From Paenibacillus tepidiphilus (GTDB lineage: Bacteria > Bacillota > Bacilli > Paenibacillales > Paenibacillaceae): a DNA stretch of 64,000 nt. The DNA lies in the NCBI RefSeq assembly GCF_008635795.1, contig NZ_VWRQ01000001.1, positions 429,829-493,828 on the forward strand. The letters are read 5' to 3'. Under the pieces are notes generated by a model. The model did no database searches and was not told the origin of the DNA. It saw only the letters and a list, made by a program, of their open reading frames with translations. Numbering within the stretch: position 1 is the stretch's first letter; every line of letters begins with the position of its first letter. Of the stretch, positions 35,766 through 44,544 are shown in pieces. The position numbers were made by a program, and so were the translations under genes.

Positions 35766-36123
35766 TGAATATTAGTTTGCGAAAATCGATCTATTTGTAT
35801 TGGAGTAGTAGATTCTGATTCAGGTTACCGGAGCGCTCTTTCGCGGAGGCGCTTCTTTTTGCTGCACCCAGCTTTGCTGCACACGCACTGCTGTACACAT
35901 CTCTGCTGCACCTCGGCGGATCGTTTCACCCTTATATCTGCTGCGCACATATCAAATAAACGCAGAGGCTTCGCATCCTGATTATCATCCCGGCTTTCCG
36001 TAATAAGTTTTGTTTCTATTTGTCGAATTGTGTGCTAGACTCAGAATTTATTAAAGCCCTTACATATCTCGCCGGTGTCCTATAAGGAGGCTGTGCGGGC
36101 GAATTACGGGAGAGGAAGAGGCC

Positions 36124-37920
36124 ATGAAACGTTACTTGCTGGATAAGCCCATCCAGACCAAGCTGCTGATTACTTTTTTGCCGGTTATGATTCTGTCCAT
36201 CATTGCAACCGGGGGATTCTCCTACTGGTCAGCAAGCGATCAGCTACGCAAGAACTCGCTGTATTCACTCGCGGATACAACGTATCAGACGGCTTTGTTT
36301 CTGGATGACAAATTTCTGACGATCTTTGAGCAGCTCGTTAATCTGGAGGATACCACGTCCCTGCGCAATCTGCTGTCCGTGAACGACCAGGGGGATACTC
36401 CGCAGAAATTCAACGACATTATTGAGCTGCATAATCGTCTTGAAAGCGTTTACCACTCCTATAATGCCATGGTGGATTCGATATATGTGGCGTTTAACAA
36501 CGGCCGCTCCTTCAATCTTCAGCAGGAATACGTGCCCCGAAGCGTGTCGATAGACCTTCCTGCCTGGCAGCAGCGGTATAACACTTCGGACAAAGGCTAC
36601 TATTGGCTGAACAGCCATAAGGACGCCATCTTCGATACGGTGGAGGACCGCAAGGTCCTTAGCAGCTTCAAAATGATCGGCACGCCCACCTCCTCCTCCA
36701 GCGGCATCGTGCTGATCAATTTGCGCGAAAGCTATTTTCTGGAGATTATGCAAAATGTGCAGATCAGCCCGAACGGCGCACTGGCGCTGATCAGTCCGGA
36801 CGGCGAGCTGTTCTCCAAAGCGCTGAAAGAGGACTACGAGGTCAAGCCCGGCACGATTATGGAATTGCGGCGGCGTGCCGGAGAGAGCGGAAGCCTTACG
36901 GTGGACAGTGCAGCGGGCCGGAAAATAGACATCGCCTACCAGACGCTGCCGCTGAACGGCTGGGTGCTGGCCGCCATCGTGCCGGAGGAGGATATTCTGG
37001 AAGGCGCGGAGCGCATCCAGTGGATCGTACTGGCCGTTACGCTGGCGATCCTTGTGCTGGTTGCGGGAGCGGCGACGCTGGCAGCGCGCAATCTCAGCAA
37101 CCCGATCCGCTACTTGTCCAAGCAGGTCAAGCGCTTCGAGCGCGGCGATTTCAGCGTCAGCTTCGAGATTGACCAGCGCAATGAAATCGGGGTGCTTGCG
37201 ACCGGCCTGACCCGGCTGGCCGATTCGGTAGAGCAGCTGCTGAGCGAGGTGCGCGAGGAGCAGGAACAGAAGCGCAGGGCGGAGATGCGGGCGCTGCAGG
37301 CGCAGATCCAGCCGCATTTTCTGTACAATACGCTGGGTTCCATCAAACACTTGATTGATCTGGAGGAGCGGGAACGCGCCTCACTGATGGTCGGAGCGCT
37401 GACCCGGTACTTCCGCATCGGGATCAGCAAGGGCCGCGAGCTGATCACCGTTGCGGAAGAGATCGAGCATGTGCGCAGCTATCTGCTGATTCTGAATATC
37501 CGGTACAACGAGGATTTCGACTATACCATTGATGTGGACGAAGAGCTGCTCAAGCTGCACATTCCGAAGCTGACGCTGCAGCCGCTGGTGGAGAATGCCG
37601 TCTACCACGGCATCAAGAACAAGCGCGGCAAAGGAATCGTCACCATCACAGGAAGATTGGACGGTGACACCGCTGTGCTGGAGATTTACGACAACGGACA
37701 GGGCATCGTGCCGGAGCGGCTCAAGCTGCTGTGGGAGTCACTGCAGGCGGACAGCGCAGGTGACGAAGCGCTGACCTTTGGGCTGTGGAACGCCCACCGG
37801 CGGCTGGCGCTGCAATTCGGGGCGGCTTACGGGCTGAGCCTCGAAAGCGAGGAGATGAAATATACCCGGGTAACCGTGCAGCTGCCCCGGGCGCAGAAGG
37901 AGGAGGAGCATCATGATTAA
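36124..37920 (+). CDS. YesM-type sensor histidine kinase
   Basis: A 598-residue membrane kinase. Membrane segments at about 15-35 and 300-322 enclose an extracellular sensor domain of the Cache type; a HAMP domain (about 323-375) leads into the His_kinase region with Q-I-Q-P-H-F-L-Y-N-T (His398) and an ATPase domain with E-N-A-V-Y-H-G-I-K-N and D-N-G-Q-G-I. YesM-type kinases sense oligosaccharides or their binding proteins and pair with YesN-type regulators. It overlaps the regulator gene by eight bases. The neighbouring sugar importer is the likely target. Confidence 0.92.
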   Translation: MKRYLLDKPIQTKLLITFLPVMILSIIATGGFSYWSASDQLRKNSLYSLADTTYQTALFLDDKFLTIFEQLVNLEDTTSLRNLLSVNDQGDTPQKFNDIIELHNRLESVYHSYNAMVDSIYVAFNNGRSFNLQQEYVPRSVSIDLPAWQQRYNTSDKGYYWLNSHKDAIFDTVEDRKVLSSFKMIGTPTSSSSGIVLINLRESYFLEIMQNVQISPNGALALISPDGELFSKALKEDYEVKPGTIMELRRRAGESGSLTVDSAAGRKIDIAYQTLPLNGWVLAAIVPEEDILEGAERIQWIVLAVTLAILVLVAGAATLAARNLSNPIRYLSKQVKRFERGDFSVSFEIDQRNEIGVLATGLTRLADSVEQLLSEVREEQEQKRRAEMRALQAQIQPHFLYNTLGSIKHLIDLEERERASLMVGALTRYFRIGISKGRELITVAEEIEHVRSYLLILNIRYNEDFDYTIDVDEELLKLHIPKLTLQPLVENAVYHGIKNKRGKGIVTITGRLDGDTAVLEIYDNGQGIVPERLKLLWESLQADSAGDEALTFGLWNAHRRLALQFGAAYGLSLESEEMKYTRVTVQLPRAQKEEEHHD

Positions 37921-39181
37921 ACTGCTGATTGTGGACGACGATATGTGGATCCGGGAAGGGCTCAAGCGAAATATCCGCTGGGAGCAGGCCGGCATCGAGG
38001 TTGCCGGCACGGCCGCCGACGGGGAGGAGGCGCTTGCCCTGATGCAGGAGCTGCGGCCCGAGCTTGTATTGACGGACATCCAGATGCCTTTCATGGACGG
38101 GCTCCAGCTGGCAGAACGGATCAACGGGGACTATCCCGGAACGAAGGTAGTATTCCTGACCGGATACGACGACTTCTCATATGCCAAGCAGGCGCTGCGC
38201 CTGCAGGCGGCCGATTATATTCTGAAATACGAGGACAACGACGTCATTCTGAATGCAGCTGTAGCTGCCGCCGGCACCTTGCTGACGGAAAGGCGGGAAG
38301 CGGAGAAAGCCCGCAGGAGCGAGGCACTGGTCCGGAACAAGTTCTTCGCGGAGCTGCTGGAGGGCTGCGCGAATCCGGAGTGGGCACGGCGCGAGCTGGC
38401 GAACCTCGGCATCGAAGCGCCGGAGGCCTGCTTTCAGGTGGCGGTGATCCAGCCGGAGGATAACCGCCGGTTTGCCCGCCCCGGTGAAGGGGGCAATGCG
38501 GAGCTGCTGCTGTTCTCGGTTCATAATATTTGCTCCGAGCTAATGTCGCCGGATTATCCTTACCGCTACCCGGCAATTTATAACAACCGGGTCAATCTGC
38601 TCTTTAATGTGCCGGAAGCGGAAGAACAGGAAGGTGCCGCAGACAGGCTGAACGCCCATCTGGAGGAGCTCCGCCGGACGCTGGAGATCTGCCTGAAAAT
38701 CCAGGTCAGCATCGGCCTCGGCAGCCGCCGCGAAGGGATCGAACGCATCGCGCTTTCGTACGGCGAGGCGCTGACCGCCGCGCAGATGAAGCCGATTCTC
38801 GGCGGGGCCGGGGTATTCGTCAGCGGGGAGATCCGCCATTCGCAGAGCTCGCATCACTCGCTGCTGAAGGAGATGGAGCAGTATATCCGGCTGCATTTTG
38901 CCGAGGAAGAGCTGAACCTGACCGCCATTGCCGCCCATGTGCATATATCGCCGGCTTACGCCAGCACGCTGTTCAAGAAATATAAAGGCATGAACTTCAG
39001 CGAATATCTGGTTCAGCTGCGCATGGACAAGGCCGCCGAGCTGCTGTCCGCCACAGATGCCAAGTCCTACGAGGTGTCGGAGCAGGTAGGCTACCGCAAC
39101 CCCCAGTACTTCAGTGTCCTCTTTAAGAAGCATTTCGGCAAGTCGCCGTCGGAGTACCGCAGGGACAGGCAGCAGGGCTAA
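37913..39181 (+). CDS. YesN-type response regulator with AraC DNA-binding domain
   Basis: A 422-residue regulator. The receiver domain has D-D-D near the start and the phosphorylation site L-T-D-I-Q-M-P (Asp55), with conserved Thr and Lys further on. A middle region of about 150 residues is of unknown fold. The C-terminal AraC/XylS domain (about 320-420) has two helix-turn-helix units and ends with V-G-Y-R-N-P-Q-Y-F-S-V-L-F-K-K. It is translated together with the kinase gene and probably activates the adjacent transporter genes. Confidence 0.92.
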   Translation: MIKLLIVDDDMWIREGLKRNIRWEQAGIEVAGTAADGEEALALMQELRPELVLTDIQMPFMDGLQLAERINGDYPGTKVVFLTGYDDFSYAKQALRLQAADYILKYEDNDVILNAAVAAAGTLLTERREAEKARRSEALVRNKFFAELLEGCANPEWARRELANLGIEAPEACFQVAVIQPEDNRRFARPGEGGNAELLLFSVHNICSELMSPDYPYRYPAIYNNRVNLLFNVPEAEEQEGAADRLNAHLEELRRTLEICLKIQVSIGLGSRREGIERIALSYGEALTAAQMKPILGGAGVFVSGEIRHSQSSHHSLLKEMEQYIRLHFAEEELNLTAIAAHVHISPAYASTLFKKYKGMNFSEYLVQLRMDKAAELLSATDAKSYEVSEQVGYRNPQYFSVLFKKHFGKSPSEYRRDRQQG

Positions 39182-39209
39182 GAAAACAAACCTGTTAAAG
39201 AAAACAAAC
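39180..39209 (+). promoter_or_regulatory. Direct repeat, possible YesN-type operator
   Basis: AAGAAAACAAAC occurs twice (39180-39191 and 39198-39209), 18 bp apart, just upstream of a weak promoter candidate (TTCAGC, 17 bp, TAAGAT ending about 39258). A repeat ahead of a poor -35 box fits an AraC-type activator site. Inferred from position. Confidence 0.45.
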
Positions 39210-39276
39210 AATCTTTAAAAGATCCTTTATTCAGCGCCTTCACGCCTTGGATTAAGATAAGCGTGGAGGTGCTGTT

Positions 39277-40224
39277 ATGGAATTATCCCAATCAACCGGC
39301 GGCCAGACGCTGGCTGCCAAATCCAAAGCTTCACGCAGAAGAATGGGCGACCGCTGGTTCCCGTACCTGCTGATCGCGCCGACGGTTCTGCTGATCGCGG
39401 GGCTGCTCGTCTTCCCGATCTTCCGGGTCTTTGATCTCAGTGTGCAGAGCTATGATTTCACCCGGCTGCAGGAAGCGGGTTATATCGGATTTGAGAATTT
39501 CCGGAATATTTTTACGCAGGATGATATGTTCTACTCTTCCATGTGGATCACGCTGAAGTGGGTAGTGATCGAGGTCGTGCTGCAGCTGGTATTCGGACTC
39601 ATCGTCGCCCTGCTGCTGAACCAGGCGTTCAAGATGCGCGGTCTGGTCCGCTCCCTGGTGCTGGTTCCATGGGCGGTGTCAGGGGTCCTGACTACCATGC
39701 TGTGGTCGCTGATGTTCAACCAGCATATCGGGATCTTCAACGATATCCTGATGAAGCTGGGGATTATCTCCGAGCCGGTTGCCTGGCTGGCCAATATCCA
39801 CACCGTCTTTGGCTCTGTTGTCGTCGCCGAGCTGTGGCGCGGCATTCCGTTCTTCGCCATCACGCTGCTGGCAGCGCTGCAGACCATTCCGCATGAGGTT
39901 TATGAATCGTGCGAGGTGGACGGAGCGGGGAGCGTGAAGAAGCTCTTTTTCATCACACTGCCTTTCCTGAAGGAAAGTATCGTGTTCGCCACGCTGCTGC
40001 GGGCCATCTGGGAGTTTAACTCGATTGATATGATCTTTACGATGACGAACGGCGGACCGATGGATATGACCACCACGCTGCCGATTTATATGATGAAGAC
40101 GTCCATTCTGGAGGGGAACTACGGCTACGGCTCGGCGCTGGGTGTTGTCACCTTCGCATTCCTGATGATCTTCGTCGTCCTGTATCTCAGACTGAACCGT
40201 TCGGGAGGGATGCAGGATGAATAG
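39277..40224 (+). CDS. Sugar ABC transporter permease (MalF/UgpA type)
   Basis: A 315-residue inner-membrane permease with six membrane helices and the cytoplasmic loop E-S-C-E-V-D-G-A-G-S near residue 210 that contacts the ATPase. The MalF/UgpA/LplB-like signature and partner permease downstream identify a carbohydrate uptake importer of the CUT1 class. No ATPase gene is present, so the transporter probably uses a shared MsmX-like ATPase encoded elsewhere, as is usual in Bacillota. ATG at 39277 follows GGAGGTG. Confidence 0.92.
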   Translation: MELSQSTGGQTLAAKSKASRRRMGDRWFPYLLIAPTVLLIAGLLVFPIFRVFDLSVQSYDFTRLQEAGYIGFENFRNIFTQDDMFYSSMWITLKWVVIEVVLQLVFGLIVALLLNQAFKMRGLVRSLVLVPWAVSGVLTTMLWSLMFNQHIGIFNDILMKLGIISEPVAWLANIHTVFGSVVVAELWRGIPFFAITLLAALQTIPHEVYESCEVDGAGSVKKLFFITLPFLKESIVFATLLRAIWEFNSIDMIFTMTNGGPMDMTTTLPIYMMKTSILEGNYGYGSALGVVTFAFLMIFVVLYLRLNRSGGMQDE

Positions 40225-41056
40225 TAAGATGCGCCGCAAAATCGGCTCCAGACTGCTGTTCTACATTCCGCTCACGCTGACGCTTCTGTTCGTGCTGGTT
40301 CCGTTCCTGTGGGCGATTTCCACCTCGCTGAAGCATGAAGCCGATGTGCTGAGCAGCACTGTCCGGTATATTCCGAATCCGATTACGTTCGAGAATTTCG
40401 TGCAGGTGTGGAACGACAACAATTTCTCGCAGTATTTCATGAACAGTCTGCTGGTATCGGTGCTGTCCGTCGTGGCGATTACGGTGCTGTCCGTCATGAA
40501 CGGCTACGCCATGAGCCGGTTTAAATTCAAGGGCAAGGGCGCATTTATGCTGGTGCTCCTGGCGACCCAGATGATGCCGGTGATTCTGTTCGTGATTCCG
40601 CTCTTCCTGATCTTTAAAAATCTCGGGATGATCAACACGCCTTACGCGCTCATCCTGTTCTACATTGTACTTCAGGTTCCGTTCAACACGATCCTGATGC
40701 GGGGCTTCATCTCCTCGACGCCGAAGGAAATCGACGAGGCGGCGATGGTGGACGGGGCCGGACGGCTGCGGATCATCTTCGCGATTATTATGCCGATTGT
40801 ACTGCCGGGAATCGTCGCCACGAGCGCCTTCGCCTTCATCGGCGTGTGGAACGAGTTCCTGGTCGCCTTCTCCTTCATTACGACGCCGGACCAGTTCACC
40901 ATTCCGATCGGCCTTAAGTTTATGATCGGCGAATTCAGCGTCCAGTACGCGTCGCTGGCGGCCGGCAGCATCATCGGGCTGATTCCGCCCGTCCTGCTCT
41001 TCATGTTCATTCAGCGTTATCTGGTCGAAGGACTGGGCGGCGCAGTCAAAGGCTAA
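40217..41056 (+). CDS. Sugar ABC transporter permease (MalG/UgpE type)
   Basis: A 279-residue permease of the CUT1 importer class, partner of the preceding gene, with which it overlaps by eight bases. Six membrane helices are visible, and the loop E-I-D-E-A-A-M-V-D-G-A-G near residue 175 is the MalG-type ATPase contact. It forms the second half of the membrane channel. A hairpin separates it from the binding-protein gene. Confidence 0.92.
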   Translation: MNSKMRRKIGSRLLFYIPLTLTLLFVLVPFLWAISTSLKHEADVLSSTVRYIPNPITFENFVQVWNDNNFSQYFMNSLLVSVLSVVAITVLSVMNGYAMSRFKFKGKGAFMLVLLATQMMPVILFVIPLFLIFKNLGMINTPYALILFYIVLQVPFNTILMRGFISSTPKEIDEAAMVDGAGRLRIIFAIIMPIVLPGIVATSAFAFIGVWNEFLVAFSFITTPDQFTIPIGLKFMIGEFSVQYASLAAGSIIGLIPPVLLFMFIQRYLVEGLGGAVKG

Positions 41057-41074
41057 GGTCCGGTATCGATAGGT

Positions 41075-41109
41075 ACGGGCCCGGCCGGACTGACGCCCGC
41101 CGGGCCCGT
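41075..41109 (+). terminator. Intercistronic hairpin before the binding-protein gene
   Basis: ACGGGCCCGGC (41075-41085) and GCCGGGCCCGT (41099-41109) form a perfect 11-bp stem. Only CCTTT follows, so it may be a processing or partial termination site between permease and binding-protein genes, rather than a full terminator. Confidence 0.55.
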
Positions 41110-41152
41110 CCTTTGGATATACAAACGAAATTCAATTGGGGAGGATCACAAT

Positions 41153-42517
41153 ATGATGGGGAAACACAAAGCGAAACGCACGGCACTCGCTTCGGCGGCG
41201 CTCTTGCTGCTGCTGGCCGGCTGCGGCGGAAACAACGGTGCAAATAACAGTGCAAACAGCGGGGGAGACGGAGCAGCCGCGGCGAATAGCGGCAATGCCA
41301 AAGCCTCGAGCGGCGAGAAAGCCAAAATCAGCTTCTGGGCGGCGGCCGTCACGACGGAGCGCAATGCCTTTTTCGAAGAAATTGTTAAGCAGTTCGAGCA
41401 GGAGAATCCGGATATCGACGTGGATTATCTCGGTGTTCCGGGTGACCTTGCCGCCTATGAGCAAAAGGTCAACGTAGCCATCTCCGCCGACCAGGCGCCG
41501 GATATTATGAATGATTTCAAATCCGATCTGCTGGCGCGTGGCGTGCTGGAGCCGCTTGATACCTATTATGAGCAGTGGGCGGACAAAGACCTGATCAACC
41601 CTGAGCTGATCGCCAGTAACCGTAAGCTGGATGCCAAAGAAGGAAAGTTGTATGCGCTCCCATACAGCTCGCAAACCTGGAACCTGTGGGTGCGTCCGGA
41701 CTGGTTCAAGGAAGCCGGGCTGACGATGCCGGAGGACTGGGACCAATTCTTCGACGCCGTGGCCAAGCTGACTGACAAGTCGAAGGACCGTTACGGGCTC
41801 AGTATCCGCGGCGGAGCGGGCAGTGCCAATACGCTGGAAATGCTGATGTATGCTTACTCGGGCATCACCGACTATTTCACGGCAGACGGCAAGGCGACAA
41901 TTAATGACCCGCTCAATGTTGAATTTGTGGAAAAATATCTCGGCGCTTACAATGTATATACACCCGAGGACGACTTGAACAAAGGCTGGAGTGAGCTGGC
42001 AGCCACCTTCCAGTCTGGCAAAGCCGGCATCGTCGTGCACAATCTCGGCTCGGCCAGCTCCCACGAGAAAGCCTTCGGCGGGGACTATACGAAGTTCGAA
42101 GCCGTACCTTTCCCGAAGAGCGTCAAGGGCTACCGCGAGCACCCGGGTCTGATGCCGCTGGGTCTGACGATGAGCAAATCGGCGAAGAACAAGGACGCGG
42201 TCTGGAAATTCATGACCTTCTACCTGTCGCATGATATCAACAGCCAGTACGGCAAGCTGTACGGCGAAATTCCGGCGAACAAAGACGCTGCCGCCGACGA
42301 GTGGGTACAGAGCGTGCCTTACATGAAATCGGCCTCCGATCTGCTGAACAGCGGGGAAACGAAGTTCTCCGATGTGCCGTACTATCTGCCGGGCTATGCC
42401 AATGTGCAGAAATCGGTGGAGCCGCTGATCCAGAAGGTTATGGCGAAGCAGATCACGGCCAAGGAAATGCTGGATGAATGGGCATCGCTGCTGGAGCAGG
42501 AGAAAGCGGCACAATAA
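41153..42517 (+). CDS. Sugar-binding lipoprotein of the ABC importer
   Basis: A 454-residue extracellular solute-binding protein of the family-1 type. It has a lipoprotein signal with L-L-A-G-C (Cys24), a Gly/Asn/Ala-rich linker, then K-I-S-F-W-A-A-A and N-P-D-I-D-V-D-Y at the start of the first lobe, followed by sugar-binding aromatic residues. Together with the two permeases and the GH43 enzyme it suggests uptake of a plant oligosaccharide. The AGGAT site upstream is modest. Confidence 0.9.
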   Translation: MMGKHKAKRTALASAALLLLLAGCGGNNGANNSANSGGDGAAAANSGNAKASSGEKAKISFWAAAVTTERNAFFEEIVKQFEQENPDIDVDYLGVPGDLAAYEQKVNVAISADQAPDIMNDFKSDLLARGVLEPLDTYYEQWADKDLINPELIASNRKLDAKEGKLYALPYSSQTWNLWVRPDWFKEAGLTMPEDWDQFFDAVAKLTDKSKDRYGLSIRGGAGSANTLEMLMYAYSGITDYFTADGKATINDPLNVEFVEKYLGAYNVYTPEDDLNKGWSELAATFQSGKAGIVVHNLGSASSHEKAFGGDYTKFEAVPFPKSVKGYREHPGLMPLGLTMSKSAKNKDAVWKFMTFYLSHDINSQYGKLYGEIPANKDAAADEWVQSVPYMKSASDLLNSGETKFSDVPYYLPGYANVQKSVEPLIQKVMAKQITAKEMLDEWASLLEQEKAAQ

Positions 42518-42559
42518 CCCGGCGGGCGGAAGGCTGCCCGGTCTGGAAGGAGCTAATTC

Positions 42560-44134
42560 ATGAAGACAACGAATGCGCCCTGGGTGTCTGACCTGGGGAA
42601 CGGAAACTACCGTAATCCCGTACTGTATGCGGACTATTCCGACCCGGATGTGATCCGGGTCGGGGAGGACTATTACATGACGGCATCGAGCTTCAACCAC
42701 ATGCCGGGCCTGCCGATTCTGCATTCCCGCGATCTGGTGAACTGGACCATTGTCAATTATGCCATTGAACGGCTTGAGCTGCCCGGATATGATGAGGTGC
42801 AGTTCGGCAAGGGCGTCTGGGCGCCCAGCCTGCGCCATCATGACGGCAGGTTCTGGATTTTCTTCGGCACTCCCGATGAAGGGATCTTCATGGTGACGGC
42901 TGAGGACCCGCTGGGCAAGTGGACGGCGCCCCATCTGGTCAAGGCGGCCAAGGGCTGGATCGACCCGTGCCCGTTCTGGGATGAGGACGGCCGGGCTTAT
43001 CTGGTCCACGCCTTCGCGCAGAGCCGCAGCGGCATCAAGCATATTCTGCATGTGAACGAGATGAGTCCGGACGGCAGAGCATTGCTGGATGAAGGACGGC
43101 TGATTATAGACGGAACCGTGGACCATCCGACGCTGGAAGGCCCAAAGATGTACAAGCGAGACGGCTGGTACTATATTCTTGCCCCGGCAGGCGGCGTACC
43201 GACCGGCTGGCAGGCGGCTTTCCGCTCCAGGAATATTTATGGTCCGTATGAGGACCAGATCGTATTGGAGCAGGGCGGCACCCCGGTGAACGGTCCTCAT
43301 CAGGGGGGCTGGGTGGACACGCCGGGCGGAGAGCACTGGTTCCTGCATTTCCAGGACAAGGGCCCTTATGGCCGCATCGTCCATCTGCAGCCGGTGGAAT
43401 GGCGTGACGGCTGGCCGGTCATGGGCCAGGCGGCAGCCGGCAGCCTGACCGGGGAGCCGGTAGCCGAGTGGCCGAAGCCGGAGGCAGCCGTGACGATACC
43501 GACCGCTGTACCGCAGACCTCGGATGATTTCGCCGGAAGGCGGCCCGGGCTGCAGTGGCAGTGGCAGGCCAATCCGCAAGCGCGCTGGCTCTCGCCCGGC
43601 GGTACAGTTCCGGGCCTGCAGCTCAACTGTGTGCCGCCGGGAACCAAGGATCAGCGGCTGTTCGATGCGCCGCAGCTGCTGTTGCAGAAATTCGCCGCTC
43701 CGGCATTCACTGCGGAGGTGCAGATTACGCCGCAGTTCCGCGCACCGTCTGAACGTGCAGGCCTGGTCGTACTGGGACATAAGGCCGTGTACTTAAGTCT
43801 GTTCCCCGGCGAGGACGGCGGACTCTGCCTGGGCCGGTTCGAAAGTCAGCCGGCAAGCTCAGGCGAGACGGAGGATACGCTTACGGACAGCTGTGTAACC
43901 CTGGCTGCGGATGCTGTGTATCTGCGGCTGACCGTGGGCGAAGAAGCGGATTGTCGGCTGGCGTACAGTCTGGACGGAGAAGCTTACACTGAGCTGGGAA
44001 CCTCCTTCCGGTTAAAGGAGCCGCAAAGCGCCTGGGTCGGAGTCAAATTCGGTCTGTTCGCAGCGGCAATCGGCACCGGGGAGCTACCGGAAGAAGCGGG
44101 CTTTGCCCGGTTTGGCCCTTTTACAGTAAGGTAG
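42560..44134 (+). CDS. Glycoside hydrolase family 43 enzyme (beta-xylosidase/arabinofuranosidase type)
   Basis: A 524-residue glycosidase. The five-bladed catalytic domain covers about residues 10-310 with the base Asp28 (Y-S-D-P-D), Asp135 (W-I-D-P-C-P) and the acid Glu193 (T-L-E-G-P-K). A C-terminal beta-sandwich of about 190 residues (325-520) is like that of GH43 xylosidases. No signal peptide is seen, so it acts inside the cell on imported xylo- or arabino-oligosaccharides. It is the last gene of the YesMN-transporter locus. Confidence 0.9.
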   Translation: MKTTNAPWVSDLGNGNYRNPVLYADYSDPDVIRVGEDYYMTASSFNHMPGLPILHSRDLVNWTIVNYAIERLELPGYDEVQFGKGVWAPSLRHHDGRFWIFFGTPDEGIFMVTAEDPLGKWTAPHLVKAAKGWIDPCPFWDEDGRAYLVHAFAQSRSGIKHILHVNEMSPDGRALLDEGRLIIDGTVDHPTLEGPKMYKRDGWYYILAPAGGVPTGWQAAFRSRNIYGPYEDQIVLEQGGTPVNGPHQGGWVDTPGGEHWFLHFQDKGPYGRIVHLQPVEWRDGWPVMGQAAAGSLTGEPVAEWPKPEAAVTIPTAVPQTSDDFAGRRPGLQWQWQANPQARWLSPGGTVPGLQLNCVPPGTKDQRLFDAPQLLLQKFAAPAFTAEVQITPQFRAPSERAGLVVLGHKAVYLSLFPGEDGGLCLGRFESQPASSGETEDTLTDSCVTLAADAVYLRLTVGEEADCRLAYSLDGEAYTELGTSFRLKEPQSAWVGVKFGLFAAAIGTGELPEEAGFARFGPFTVR

Positions 44135-44178
44135 GACCGCATTGGAATGAACCAGCCAGCCTGCTCCAGCCCCCTACC

Positions 44179-44204
44179 GTTTAAACTTTCCTTCCTTAGG
44201 GTAT
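44179..44204 (+). promoter_or_regulatory. Probable sigma-B promoter
   Basis: GTTTAA (44179-44184), a 14-bp spacer and GGGTAT (44199-44204) match the general-stress sigma-B consensus of Bacillus and Listeria closely. It lies about 45 bp before the small membrane protein gene at 44247. Confidence 0.65.
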
Positions 44205-44246
44205 AAAAGAGACAAACACCCCTAGGGAGAAAGGCGGTAAGCTTAT

Positions 44247-44391
44247 GCTGTGGGGATTAATCGGATTAGTTGTTGTCGTATGGCTGTTTGGATTCATCTT
44301 TGATATTGTCGGCAATCTTATTCATTTGCTGCTCCTGGTTGCCGGGGTCCTCTTTGTGATTAACCTGTTCCGGGGACGCTCCCGGAGTTAA
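44247..44391 (+). CDS. Small lmo0937-like (DUF5670) membrane protein
   Basis: A short gene of about 48 residues with two hydrophobic helices, the pattern W-L-F-G-F-I-F-D-I-V-G-N between them and a basic tail with R-G-R-S. This matches the lmo0937 family, small stress-induced proteins of Bacillota. An AAAGGCGG site precedes the ATG at 44247, and the likely sigma-B promoter and following terminator make it a single-gene unit. My count of bases between the start codon and TAA (44389-44391) is not a multiple of three near 44270-44282, so the exact frame needs checking; a small indel is possible. Confidence 0.55.
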
Positions 44392-44463
44392 CAGGCGGGT
44401 GCCGCCGGAGGAAGAGCGGGTATTGCATAATAGCTAATGTGAAAATGCGGGCTTAGCCCGCCC

Positions 44464-44509
44464 AGGAACCACGTCCGGAAGAAAATCCCGGGAGCGTGGT
44501 TCTTTTTTT
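44464..44509 (+). terminator. Intrinsic terminator after the small stress-type gene
   Basis: AGGAACCACG (44464-44473) and CGTGGTTCT (44495-44503) form a hairpin, followed by seven Ts. Confidence 0.85.
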
Positions 44510-44544
44510 CGCGCGTTGACTATGCCATGATAGCTATGGGGGCG

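Noticed and set aside
41132..43780. Very long open frame on the minus strand
   Set aside because: It is antisense to the binding-protein and GH43 genes, has no family features and results from the high GC content at codon third positions.
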